DNA from: Actinomycetota bacterium
GTDB taxonomy: Bacteria > Actinomycetota > Acidimicrobiia > Acidimicrobiales > Ilumatobacteraceae
Reading direction: 5' to 3'
NCBI GenBank assembly: GCA_009701105.1
Contig: WLKU01000026.1
Span: 1 to 11,811, forward strand
Length of the DNA stretch: 11,811 bases
Shown here: positions 1 to 5,720 of the stretch, in pieces
Layout of the letters: each line of letters opens with the position of its first letter
How positions within the stretch are numbered: the first letter of the stretch is position 1
The notes under the pieces: generated by a model
Database searches by the model: none
Seen by the model: the letters and a program-made list of their open reading frames with translations, nothing else
What the model was told of the DNA's origin: nothing
Position numbers and translations under genes: made by a program

Positions 1-203
1 AGGTCGGCATAGACGCCGAGGATGACGGAGAGGCCACCAAGAACCATCAAGATTCCAGACAATGCGTTGGCAAGTTTTGGTGCTGGCACTTTTTTGTATG
101 TTGCATAGCCAACCATTGCCTCGGCTTTTGTGAGGTGATTGAGACCACTTGCTACGAACATGAAGGCGAACAAAATACGTCCGATCAACATAACTGAATT
201 CAT
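1..203 (-). CDS. DoxX-family membrane protein (partial, C-terminus outside window)
   Basis: Only the first 67 codons are in the window; the gene continues past base 1. The N-terminus reads MNSVMLIGRILFAFMFVASG and is followed by NHLTKAEAMVGYATYKKVPAPKLAN (in two parts: NHLTKAEAMVGYAT, YKKVPAPKLAN) and a second hydrophobic stretch (about residues 48-66). The R-I-L-F-x-F-M-F-x-x-S-G-x-x-H pattern, two early membrane helices and the loop ending in P-A-P are typical of DoxX/SURF4-like proteins. These are small four-helix inner-membrane proteins, often linked to redox or thiol stress, usually without a proven reaction. The ATG (201-203) is preceded by AAGGAG (complement of 210-215) six bases upstream, a clear ribosome binding site. 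The gene diverges from the marR gene and shares its operators, so it is probably repressed by that MarR protein. The family call is firm for a fragment; the exact role is unknown. Confidence 0.8.
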   Translation of the reverse strand, partial: MNSVMLIGRILFAFMFVASGLNHLTKAEAMVGYATYKKVPAPKLANALSGILMVLGGLSVILGVYAD

Positions 204-209
204 TAATTG

Positions 210-215
210 CTCCTT
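210..215 (-). promoter_or_regulatory. Ribosome binding site of the doxX-like gene
   Basis: The minus strand reads AAGGAG, six bases before the ATG at 203. It is the strongest Shine-Dalgarno near a transcript start in this window, which suggests a leadered mRNA, unlike the divergent marR gene. Confidence 0.75.
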
Positions 216-224
216 GTGTTAAGA

Positions 225-240
225 ACCTCATTGGTGAGGT
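225..240 (-). repeat. Small hairpin in the predicted doxX leader
   Basis: ACCTCA-TTGG-TGAGGT is a perfect 6-bp inverted repeat with a 4-nt loop. It directly abuts the first MarR operator and lies between the predicted doxX transcription start (about 247) and its ribosome binding site. It could fold in the leader RNA, or be a DNA site. No U-tract follows, so it is not an intrinsic terminator. Confidence 0.5.
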
Positions 241-257
241 AGTTGCGAGCACAACTA
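240..257. promoter_or_regulatory. MarR-type operator 1 (doxX side)
   Basis: TAGTTGCG-AG-CACAACTA is an 18-bp inverted repeat with 8-bp half-sites and one mismatch between the arms. It is nearly identical to the second palindrome at 269-286, with centres 29 bp apart. It contains the predicted doxX -10 (TATAGT, complement of 254-259). Palindromes of this length in the space between a marR gene and its divergent neighbour are the usual binding sites of dimeric MarR repressors. The partner assignment is inferred from position. Confidence 0.8.
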
Positions 258-283
258 TATCATAAAGGTAGTTGCGTGCGCAA
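254..283 (-). promoter_or_regulatory. Predicted promoter of the doxX-like gene
   Basis: On the minus strand a -35-like TTGCGC (278-283) and a -10 TATAGT (254-259) are separated by 18 bp. This would start transcription near 247 and give a leader of about 40 nt. The -10 lies in operator 1 and the -35 in operator 2, so a bound MarR dimer would block RNA polymerase. Assigned by eye only. Confidence 0.5.
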
Positions 284-286
284 CTA
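269..286. promoter_or_regulatory. MarR-type operator 2 (marR side), perfect palindrome
   Basis: TAGTTGCG-TG-CGCAACTA has two perfect 8-bp half-sites around a 2-bp centre. It shares its left half-site exactly with operator 1 (240-257). It overlaps the candidate -35 of marR (TTGCGT, 272-277) and the -35 of doxX. A TTG codon inside it (272) opens the longest marR frame, but an operator in the coding sequence is unlikely, which supports the ATG at 305 as the true start. Confidence 0.85.
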
Positions 287-304
287 TCTCGATATGCTTC
301 CTGT
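272..304 (+). promoter_or_regulatory. Predicted leaderless promoter of marR
   Basis: A -10-like TATGCT (293-298) ends six bases before the ATG at 305. A -35-like TTGCGT (272-277) lies inside operator 2, with a short 15-bp spacer. No Shine-Dalgarno is present, so a leaderless transcript starting at or near the ATG is the simplest reading. Confidence 0.45.
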
Positions 305-763
305 ATGGCAAGTCCAAGGTGGCTAAGTGACGCAGAGATGAAAGCTTGGCGCGGCTTTGTCACAACGTCCCCAGACTTGATGAATGCCATTGAACGCGAT
401 TTGGGCGTTTTTGGGCTGGATGCTGGCGACTACCAGTTGCTTGCAATGCTGTCTGAAGCAACAGATCACAGACTGAAGATGTGCGATCTTGCCGACACAT
501 TGCGGTTATCAAGAAGCGGACTCACTCGCCGAATGGACGGTGTGGTGAAGGCCAAATATGTAGAGCGGATACAGGACAAGGACGATCGACGAGTTTCATT
601 TGCTCATTTGACTCCGAAGGGTTTTGAATTCTTGAAGAAGGTTGCTCCGTTGCATTTGAAAGACGTTCGGAGCCGCATGATTGATTTGCTGAATGAGTCA
701 GAGATAAAGGCGCTCGGATCTGCATTCGCGAAAATCAACGCTCATCTGCGCACTACTGAGTAG
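305..763 (+). CDS. MarR-family transcriptional regulator
   Basis: The 152-residue protein starts MASPRWLSDAEMKAWRGF, the usual opening of actinobacterial MarR proteins. It has a winged helix-turn-helix at about residues 57-103: the LADTLRLSRSGLTRRMD recognition region, then the wing with D-K-D-D-R-R (91-96) and the conserved LTPKG. Flanking helices make the dimer interface. MarR proteins bind palindromic operators as dimers and usually release them on binding a small aromatic or redox-active ligand. Two 18-bp palindromes lie directly upstream, so autoregulation and control of the divergent doxX-like gene are likely. I chose ATG 305 over the in-frame TTG at 272 because 272 lies inside an operator, and because a TATGCT hexamer sits six bases before 305. 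Whether it also controls the four genes downstream is open. The ligand cannot be read from sequence. Confidence 0.93.
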   Translation: MASPRWLSDAEMKAWRGFVTTSPDLMNAIERDLGVFGLDAGDYQLLAMLSEATDHRLKMCDLADTLRLSRSGLTRRMDGVVKAKYVERIQDKDDRRVSFAHLTPKGFEFLKKVAPLHLKDVRSRMIDLLNESEIKALGSAFAKINAHLRTTE

Positions 764-777
764 ACACTTCAAACTGG

Positions 778-789
778 TAGTTTTGACGC
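778..789 (+). promoter_or_regulatory. Possible -10 and leaderless start for the DUF1185 gene
   Basis: TAGTTT (778-783) ends six bases before the ATG at 790, and no Shine-Dalgarno is visible. This spacing matches the leaderless pattern elsewhere in the window, so the gene may be transcribed from its own promoter as well as by read-through from marR. Confidence 0.35.
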
Positions 790-1335
790 ATGGAAATTCG
801 TAAATTTGTAACTACATGTGAAGACATTCAGGCCGAACTCGGTGAACCAACCGGGCGCATTGTGCGCAAAGCAGTTTGCAGCGCGGTGATCACGAATCCG
901 CTTGTTGGCAAACGACACAAGGATCTCACCATGCTTGAACTCATGGGTGCAGAGATCTCTGGACAACTCGCCGAGCGGGCACTTGTAGCGCTTGGAGTTG
1001 AGGCTGGGGAAGTAACCGCATATGGCAAAGCCGCCATCGTCGGTACCGCAGGCGAAATTGAGCATGCCGCAGCATTGATTCACCCAAGGTTTGGTGCGCC
1101 AGTGCGCAAAGTGGTTGTGCAGGGGCTCGACATCATTCCTTCGACCAAAAAAGTTGCTGGACCGGGTGCTTCGATCACTATTCCGATCACGAACAAAGAC
1201 GACATCTGGTCCTTTAATGAGATGGACGCAATCGAAGTTTGCATTGGTGATGCACCGATGGCCCACGAAATATTGGTCAGCGTGGCATTAGCCGTTGGTG
1301 GCCGTCCTTTCGCTCGAACGAACAAAGTGTCATGA
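790..1335 (+). CDS. Amino acid synthesis (DUF1185, PF06684) family protein
   Basis: The 181-residue product matches my memory of the AA_synth/DUF1185 family (usually 180-200 residues). Marks are the opening MEIRKFVTTCEDIQAELG, the P-T-G-R-I-V-R-K motif (about 20-27), the conserved ELMGAEISGQLAERALVALG block, the YGKAAIVGTAGEIEHAAALI block (about 78-97) and the C-terminal DAPMAHEILVSVALAVGGRP. Solved family members were reported to have a fold like Bacillus-type chorismate mutase, and a role in amino acid metabolism was suggested, but no reaction is established that I know of. No signal peptide or membrane segment is visible, so it should be cytoplasmic. The last codons overlap the next gene by 4 bp (ATGA), so the two are translationally coupled. 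It follows the regulator gene by 26 bp and probably belongs to the same small pathway as the EthD and VOC proteins. Family call strong, function unknown. Confidence 0.82.
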   Translation: MEIRKFVTTCEDIQAELGEPTGRIVRKAVCSAVITNPLVGKRHKDLTMLELMGAEISGQLAERALVALGVEAGEVTAYGKAAIVGTAGEIEHAAALIHPRFGAPVRKVVVQGLDIIPSTKKVAGPGASITIPITNKDDIWSFNEMDAIEVCIGDAPMAHEILVSVALAVGGRPFARTNKVS

Positions 1336-1643
1336 GCTTTAAAGCAATCATCTTGCTTACTCGCGCTGCCGATGCGACTCATGAGCAGTTTGCGGATTGG
1401 TGGCTGAAGAATCACGCACCGCTAGCAAAGCAATTACCAGAACTACGTCGTGGAGTATTCAACTTGGTAGAAAACCCAGCAGAAGGCGATCCAGACGGTG
1501 TGTCCGAGCTGTGGTTCGACTCACAAAGCGATTTTGAGGCTGCATATGCAAGCGAAATCGGCAAGGCAGTCGTGGCCGATTCACTGTCAAACGTTTCTGG
1601 CAGGCGTCGTATGTTTGTCGTTGAAAACACCATTCATTCGTAA
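1332..1643 (+). CDS. EthD-domain (dimeric alpha-beta barrel) protein
   Basis: A 103-residue protein opening MSFKAIILLTRAADATHEQF, then ADWWLKNHAPLAKQLPELRR. The pattern beta strand, F-x-x-W-W-x-x-x-H-A-P, then P-x-L-R is the signature of EthD/ferredoxin-like dimeric barrels (PF07110). The C-terminal half has the G-V-S-E-L-W-F-D-S strand and a short helix with FEAAYASE. Family members are around 100 residues and act as small accessory or ring-modifying proteins in degradation pathways such as ether and polyketide-like aromatic metabolism. The original EthD is needed for ethyl tert-butyl ether degradation but its reaction is not clear. The conserved His (about residue 28) is a candidate active-site residue. 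The start overlaps the stop of the DUF1185 gene. The substrate is unknown. Confidence 0.82.
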   Translation: MSFKAIILLTRAADATHEQFADWWLKNHAPLAKQLPELRRGVFNLVENPAEGDPDGVSELWFDSQSDFEAAYASEIGKAVVADSLSNVSGRRRMFVVENTIHS

Positions 1644-1659
1644 TTGCTTAAGCGAATTA
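1641..1659. repeat. Imperfect palindrome between the EthD and VOC genes
   Basis: The 19 bp contain the perfect 8-bp palindrome GCTTAAGC (1646-1653), flanked by TAATT and AATTA, symmetric apart from one bulged G at 1654. It includes the EthD stop codon and lies 14 bp before the VOC start. There is no T-tract, so it is not a convincing terminator; it could be a weak protein-binding site or chance. Confidence 0.3.
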
Positions 1660-1672
1660 CCGTGACAAACAT

Positions 1673-2077
1673 ATGAGCCGTCTCGGATTAGTCGCCTTTG
1701 TTGCACGCGAATACGACGAAGCAATCGGCTTCTTTGTTGGGAAACTTGATTTTGAATTGGTGGAAGACACCGACATGGGCGACGGTAAGCGGTGGGTGGT
1801 TGTCGCTCCAACTTGTGGATCAACTAGTGAATCAAATAGTGGCGCTTCGTTACTCATTGCTCGGGCCGTAACTGATGCCGAGAAGGAGAGTGTTGGCAAT
1901 CAGGCGGGCGGTCGCGTTGCATTCTTTTTAAATACGGACAACTTTGATCGCGACTTTGCAAATTGGTCGGCCCGCGGAGTGAAGTTTCGCGAACAGCCGC
2001 GACACGAGGTGTATGGCACTGTTGCCGTATTTGAGGATCTGTATGGTGCACCATGGGATTTGATCCAACCAGCATGA
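1673..2077 (+). CDS. VOC-family (glyoxalase/bleomycin resistance fold) protein
   Basis: The 134 residues make a single VOC module: LGLVAFVAREYDEAIGFF (about 3-20), LDFELVEDTDMGDGKRWVVV (about 25-44), then GNQAGGRVAFFLNTDNFDRD (about 75-94), GVKF-x-E-x-P-R and YGTVAVFEDLYGAPWDLIQP at the end. This pattern (K-R-W-V-V-V-x-P and Y-G-x-V-A-V-F-x-D-x-Y-G-x-x-W-D-L) is a common VOC subfamily in actinobacteria. The first metal-ligand His of classical glyoxalase I is replaced here by a hydrophobic residue in the first strand, so it is not a typical glyoxalase I; metal binding and reaction are uncertain. It lies 29 bp after the EthD gene and 10 bp before the exporter gene, with no clear Shine-Dalgarno. 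It may act on or bind the same compound as its neighbours. Confidence 0.85.
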   Translation: MSRLGLVAFVAREYDEAIGFFVGKLDFELVEDTDMGDGKRWVVVAPTCGSTSESNSGASLLIARAVTDAEKESVGNQAGGRVAFFLNTDNFDRDFANWSARGVKFREQPRHEVYGTVAVFEDLYGAPWDLIQPA

Positions 2078-2087
2078 TGTTGGGTGC

Positions 2088-2999
2088 ATGACACAATCAA
2101 AGCTCTTTGAGCGACTCACCCCATGGATTTTTGTGGCGTTATGGAGCACTGGCTTCGTGGTTGCCCGATACAGCACACGTAATGCTGGCCCCTTGACGTT
2201 TCTTACGGTGCGTATGTTGTGCGCGGCATTGGTGTTGTCGGTTATCGCTCGTGTCGTAAAAGCACCAAAACTTCCCAAAAGCTCGTGGTCAACATCCGCA
2301 ATTGTCGGTATCTGCATGCATGCGATTTATCTTGGTGGAGTTTTCTACGCGATTAAGCGCGGACTGCCGTCTGGTCTCAGTGCATTGATCGCAGGACTAC
2401 ATCCAGTCGTTACATCTGTTGCTGGTCGAGTGCTATTAAAAGAACGTTTGCGAACAAGCCAGTGGGTTGGAGTATTCCTTGGCATTTGTGGAGTACTCGT
2501 TGTAGTAGTTGACAAAGTTCGTGACGGAGTGGGTGACGTGACACGACCCGCATTAATTGCGATGGTCATATCGATCATCGGAATGTCAACCGGAACATTG
2601 GTGCAACGTGCTCGCGGCAGAGATATGCCATTGGTGAATGGCACGACCGCGCAGTATGTTTCGGCTGGAGCGGTCTTGCTCGTGGCATCCAGCTTGTTTG
2701 AAAAGTGGGAGTTTCATCTCAACGCCGAGTTGCTGCTTGCGCTGTTGTGGTCGGTGTTCGTGCTTTCGATATCGGCAGTAATGCTGATGATGTTGCTGAT
2801 CTCGCGACATTCAGCTGCTCGAGTGAGCAGTCTGTTCTTTTTAACTCCCGCGTTAAGCGCGATCGAAAGTGCAATTTTGTTTGGCGAAAGGCTGAGTGTG
2901 CTTTCGTTGGTGGCATTGGTGGTAGCCCTGACTGGGGTGTACCTAACCATGAGAAACCCAATGAGTGAACCAGTTGGCCAAGCTTTCCTGGCTGATTAG
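2088..2999 (+). CDS. EamA/DMT-superfamily transporter (10 TM)
   Basis: The 303 residues show two similar halves of five hydrophobic helices each, the EamA layout: about 9-27, 36-57, 68-89, 95-116, 122-143, then 152-172, 186-204, 214-238, 244-264 and 270-290. Marks include PWIFVALWSTGFVVARYS at the N-terminus (the W-x-x-x-F-V-x-x-R motif of the first helix), G-L-P-S-G-L-S-A-L-I-A-x-L-x-P-V with the E-R-L motif behind it, and in the second half the F-F-L-T-P-A-L-S-A-x-E-x-x-I-L-F-G-E-R-L motif. Such proteins are inner-membrane exporters of metabolites, often amino acids or related small molecules. It is the last gene of the marR-side group, 10 bp after the VOC gene. The substrate cannot be read; the neighbours suggest an amino-acid-like or aromatic small compound. 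Confidence 0.9.
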   Translation: MTQSKLFERLTPWIFVALWSTGFVVARYSTRNAGPLTFLTVRMLCAALVLSVIARVVKAPKLPKSSWSTSAIVGICMHAIYLGGVFYAIKRGLPSGLSALIAGLHPVVTSVAGRVLLKERLRTSQWVGVFLGICGVLVVVVDKVRDGVGDVTRPALIAMVISIIGMSTGTLVQRARGRDMPLVNGTTAQYVSAGAVLLVASSLFEKWEFHLNAELLLALLWSVFVLSISAVMLMMLLISRHSAARVSSLFFLTPALSAIESAILFGERLSVLSLVALVVALTGVYLTMRNPMSEPVGQAFLAD

Positions 3000-3031
3000 A
3001 CACCACTCAAATCCCTTGTAATCTCTGGGTT

Positions 3032-3056
3032 CAAACTTTATGTATTGTAAAGTTTG
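3032..3056. promoter_or_regulatory. Perfect 9-bp inverted repeat upstream of the aminotransferase (candidate operator)
   Basis: CAAACTTTA (3032-3040), seven bases, then TAAAGTTTG (3048-3056): both arms match perfectly. A -10-like TAATAT (3058-3063) follows within two bases, so the repeat would occupy the -35 region of the aminotransferase promoter. The AT-rich stem and lack of a T-run make it a poor terminator for the transporter gene. The regulator is not identifiable and none is encoded next to it except the MarR, whose operators have a different sequence. Confidence 0.55.
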
Positions 3057-3057
3057 G

Positions 3058-3087
3058 TAATATATCAGTGACATATCAATCGGGGGA
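3058..3087 (+). promoter_or_regulatory. Promoter -10 and ribosome binding site of the aminotransferase gene
   Basis: A candidate -10 TAATAT lies at 3058-3063, and GGGGGA (3082-3087) lies four bases before the ATG at 3092. The ribosome binding site decides for ATG 3092 rather than the in-frame GTG at 3068. Confidence 0.5.
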
Positions 3088-3091
3088 CTGC

Positions 3092-4285
3092 ATGGCTTTA
3101 GCGACACGCTTAGAAAAACTTGGGACCGAGACGGCGTTCGCAGTTTCACAAGCCGCAGCAGAGTGGGGTGCAAAGGGAAATCATATTTTCCCGTTTCATC
3201 TTGGTGACCTGAACATCGCAACATCACGCAACATCGTTGATGCAATGAATCGTGCGATTGCTGATGGAAAAACTGGATATTGCCCTGCAGCAGGAATTCC
3301 TCAACTACGCGAAGCACTTGCAAACGATGTCGGTGCACGTCGGGGACTTAATTTTTCGCCAGCCAATGTTGTTGTACAACCAGGCGGCAAACCAGTAATT
3401 ACAAAGTTCATCCAGGCAGTGATGAACCCAGGTGACGAAGTGTTGTATCCAAACCCCGGTTACCCAATTTATGAAAGTCAGATCGAATATTTTGGCGGCG
3501 TAGCCAAGGCATATCGTTACTTGCCATCTTCAACCGGATTCAATATTGATATCGATCAGATCAAGGCTTCAATCACTCCAAAAACAACAGCAATCATTTA
3601 TAACGACTTGCAGAACCCAATTGGTGCAGAGTCGACCGATGCCGAGCGCGAAGCAATTGCAGAATTAGCGATCAAGCACAACTTGTGGGTGTTGTCGGAT
3701 GAGGCATATTTTGAAATGCGTTACTCAGGCACATCAAAGTCGATTGCATCGTTGCCAGGAATGTTGGAGCGCACCGTCATTTTGTACACGTTCTCTAAAA
3801 AGTTTGCGATGACTGGCTGGCGACTTGGTGCATCAATTGCGCCTGTTGAGGTGTCAAACATGATTGCCAAACTCAACACCAATGACGAGTCGTGCACCAC
3901 ACACTTTGTGCAGTACGGCGGAGTAGAGGGATTGACCGGCGATCAGTCGGGTACAGCAGTCATGCTCGACACTCTTCGCGAGCGTCGCGACATCGCAGTC
4001 AACATGCTCAATGCAATGCCCGGCGTCAGCGTGCATTCGCCAGAGGCTGCGTTTTATTTGTTTCCAGATGTAACCGGTGCAATGCAGAACAAAGGAATTG
4101 ACGACTTGGCAGTATTTGCCGAGCAAGCACTGCATGCAACTGGCGTTTCGTTTTGTACGCGTCGCCACTTCGGTCGACCACAGGCAGGAGAAGAGCGCAA
4201 CTATGTTCGGTTTGCATTTTCCGGCATTAACAAAGATCAGATCGAAAAAGGAATGACTTTGCTCGGTGATTGGATCAAGAAGTAG
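3092..4285 (+). CDS. Class I/II pyridoxal-phosphate aminotransferase
   Basis: The 397-residue protein has all fold-type I aminotransferase landmarks. These are the Y-C-P-A-A-G-I-P-Q-L-R-E-A-L block (63-76), PNPGYPIYES (120-129), the cofactor-binding Asn in NDLQNPIGAES (N175), D203 and Y206 in SDEAYFEMRY, the Schiff-base Lys in TFSKKFAMTGWRLG (K236), the phosphate-binding R244, and the substrate carboxylate Arg in YVRFAFSG (R373). The length is normal for the aspartate/alanine aminotransferase group. It moves an amino group between an amino acid and a 2-oxo acid in the cytoplasm; the donor and acceptor cannot be fixed from sequence. The stop lies two bases before the start of a 2-hydroxyacid dehydrogenase gene, suggesting a shared pathway, for example glyoxylate/hydroxypyruvate handling through alanine or serine. 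ATG 3092 is chosen for its GGGGGA site. Confidence 0.92.
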   Translation: MALATRLEKLGTETAFAVSQAAAEWGAKGNHIFPFHLGDLNIATSRNIVDAMNRAIADGKTGYCPAAGIPQLREALANDVGARRGLNFSPANVVVQPGGKPVITKFIQAVMNPGDEVLYPNPGYPIYESQIEYFGGVAKAYRYLPSSTGFNIDIDQIKASITPKTTAIIYNDLQNPIGAESTDAEREAIAELAIKHNLWVLSDEAYFEMRYSGTSKSIASLPGMLERTVILYTFSKKFAMTGWRLGASIAPVEVSNMIAKLNTNDESCTTHFVQYGGVEGLTGDQSGTAVMLDTLRERRDIAVNMLNAMPGVSVHSPEAAFYLFPDVTGAMQNKGIDDLAVFAEQALHATGVSFCTRRHFGRPQAGEERNYVRFAFSGINKDQIEKGMTLLGDWIKK

Positions 4286-4287
4286 CC

Positions 4288-5247
4288 ATGGCAAAAGTTG
4301 TTATCACTGGCAAAATTCCGTCCGGAGCACTGACTCGACTGCGCGCAGAACACGACGTATTGGCTTGGGAAGAATCAACACCAATCAGCCGAGAAGAATT
4401 GCTGAAGCGAGTAAGTGGCGCCGATGCAATTGTGAGCTTGCTGACCGAAAAGATTGATGACGAGCTTTTGGCTGCAGCCGGAGCACAACTGAAGTCGGTT
4501 TCAAACGTGGCCGTGGGCTACAACAACATTGATGTGCCTGCGTGCAAAGCGCGATCGGTATTGGTCACAAATACTCCTGGTGTGCTTACTGAAGCAACCG
4601 CCGACATTGCAATGTCGTTGATCTTGATGACAACTCGTCGGCTCGCAGAAGGCGAACGCGTGATTCGCGCCCAACAGCCTTGGCAGTGGGGCATGTTTTA
4701 TATGTTGGGATCAAGCATTCAAGGCCGACAACTGGGCATCGTGGGCATGGGCCAAATTGGTGCTGCCGTAGCAAGACGGGCCCGCGCTTTTGGAATGACC
4801 ATTGCATACACAAAGCGGACTCCACTTGACGCTGCAACACACAGAGAGCTGGATGCAAAACATGTTGAGTTAGACGAGCTGCTCGCTACAAGCGATGTCG
4901 TTTCGTTGCACTGCCCGTATTCGCCAGAGACACATCACTTTATGAACGCAACACAATTGGCAAAGATGAAGTCGAGCGCTTACCTCATAAACACGGCGCG
5001 TGGCCCCGTTGTTGACGAAGCAGCTCTAGCCGATGCATTGCAGCGCAATGTGATTGCCGGTGCAGGCTTGGATGTGTTTGAAAGAGAACCTGTCGTGAAC
5101 GAGGGTTTACTGGGTCTTGACAATGCCGTGCTCATTCCGCATCTTGGTTCGGCCACAGTTGAAACACGTGCTGCAATGGCTGACTTGGCTGCGACGAATG
5201 CGCTGGCGATTTTGGGCGGCAAAACCGCTCCAAACTTGGTGAGCTAA
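4288..5247 (+). CDS. D-isomer 2-hydroxyacid dehydrogenase (glyoxylate/hydroxypyruvate reductase type)
   Basis: The 319-residue protein has the two-domain D-2-hydroxyacid dehydrogenase layout. The substrate domain has VSNVAVGYNNIDVPACKAR (71-89) and NTPGVLTEATADIAMSLIL (95-113). The nucleotide-binding GMGQIG is at 153-158, and the catalytic set is R238 (NTARG), E267 (DVFEREP) and H285 (PHLGSAT). It should reduce glyoxylate or hydroxypyruvate (or a similar 2-oxo acid) to the D-hydroxy acid with NAD(P)H in the cytoplasm. After the second strand the sequence is AYTKRTPL with no Asp or Glu at the usual NAD-ribose position and with nearby basic residues, which suggests NADPH; this is inference. The ATG at 4288 follows the aminotransferase stop by two bases; a longer in-frame TTG start at 4270 would overlap that gene and is less likely. 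The stop is three bases from the convergent sufU stop. Confidence 0.93.
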   Translation: MAKVVITGKIPSGALTRLRAEHDVLAWEESTPISREELLKRVSGADAIVSLLTEKIDDELLAAAGAQLKSVSNVAVGYNNIDVPACKARSVLVTNTPGVLTEATADIAMSLILMTTRRLAEGERVIRAQQPWQWGMFYMLGSSIQGRQLGIVGMGQIGAAVARRARAFGMTIAYTKRTPLDAATHRELDAKHVELDELLATSDVVSLHCPYSPETHHFMNATQLAKMKSSAYLINTARGPVVDEAALADALQRNVIAGAGLDVFEREPVVNEGLLGLDNAVLIPHLGSATVETRAAMADLAATNALAILGGKTAPNLVS

Positions 5248-5250
5248 AAA

Positions 5251-5697
5251 CTATTTGTCGGATTCGGCGAGTGCGTCGAGCAAAGTATTCCAACCCAGCG
5301 TTGCGCACTTGATGCGTACTGGAAATTTGACGACACCTTGCAGTGCTTCGAGATCACCCAAGTTGATTGACTCATCAATTGAAGAGTTTTCGTCTTCGTC
5401 AATGGTCATCATTTGTTTGAAGCGCTTGACAATTGCGCGAACCTGATCGACTGGCTTGCCCTTCACTGCAGTGGTCATCATCGAGGCTGAACTCTGACTG
5501 ATTGAGCAACCCGAACCGTTAAAGCGAACTTCGCTTACAAGACCATCTTTGACATCAATAAAGATACGAATCTCATCGCCACACAATGGGTTGTGTCCTT
5601 CGGCGCTCACTGCTGGTGCTTCGAGCTCGCCACGATTACGGGGCGTGCGGTAGTGGTCAAGAATGATTTCTCTGTAGAGATCTTCAAGCCCGGCCAT
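5251..5697 (-). CDS. sufU: SufU, zinc-dependent sulfurtransferase for Fe-S cluster assembly
   Basis: The 148-residue protein is a complete SufU. It opens MAGLEDLYREIILDHYRTPRN (written here as MAGLEDLYREIILDHYR, TPRN), then NPLCGDE (C39, D41), GSGCSISQSSASM (C64) and IKCATLGWNTL (C131). The three Cys and one Asp match the zinc site of SufU, and the insertion between C64 and C131 is longer than in IscU, as usual for SufU. In Bacillus subtilis and relatives it takes sulfur from the persulfide on SufS and passes it on to the SufBCD scaffold. A good ribosome binding site (GGGAG, about 8 bases upstream) precedes the start, and sufS ends 23 bp away, so it is the last gene of the sufC-sufS-sufU unit. 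Its stop is only 3 bp from the stop of the convergent dehydrogenase gene, with no room for a terminator between them. Confidence 0.95.
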   Translation of the reverse strand: MAGLEDLYREIILDHYRTPRNRGELEAPAVSAEGHNPLCGDEIRIFIDVKDGLVSEVRFNGSGCSISQSSASMMTTAVKGKPVDQVRAIVKRFKQMMTIDEDENSSIDESINLGDLEALQGVVKFPVRIKCATLGWNTLLDALAESDK

Positions 5698-5720
5698 GGT
5701 GTGCTCCCTTGTACGCCTAG

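Noticed and set aside
272..304. TTG start extending the MarR protein by 11 residues
   Set aside because: The TTG lies inside a perfect operator palindrome, and the family N-terminus and a -10 spacing both fit the ATG at 305.
769..1266. A 165-codon minus-strand frame opposite the DUF1185 gene
   Set aside because: The plus-strand frame has clear family motifs and overlaps the next gene start-to-stop; the minus frame is rich in His, Cys and Asn and unlike a protein family.
3854..4294. A 146-codon minus-strand frame opposite the aminotransferase 3' end
   Set aside because: It is a shadow of the aminotransferase, which shows its cofactor and substrate residues on the plus strand throughout.
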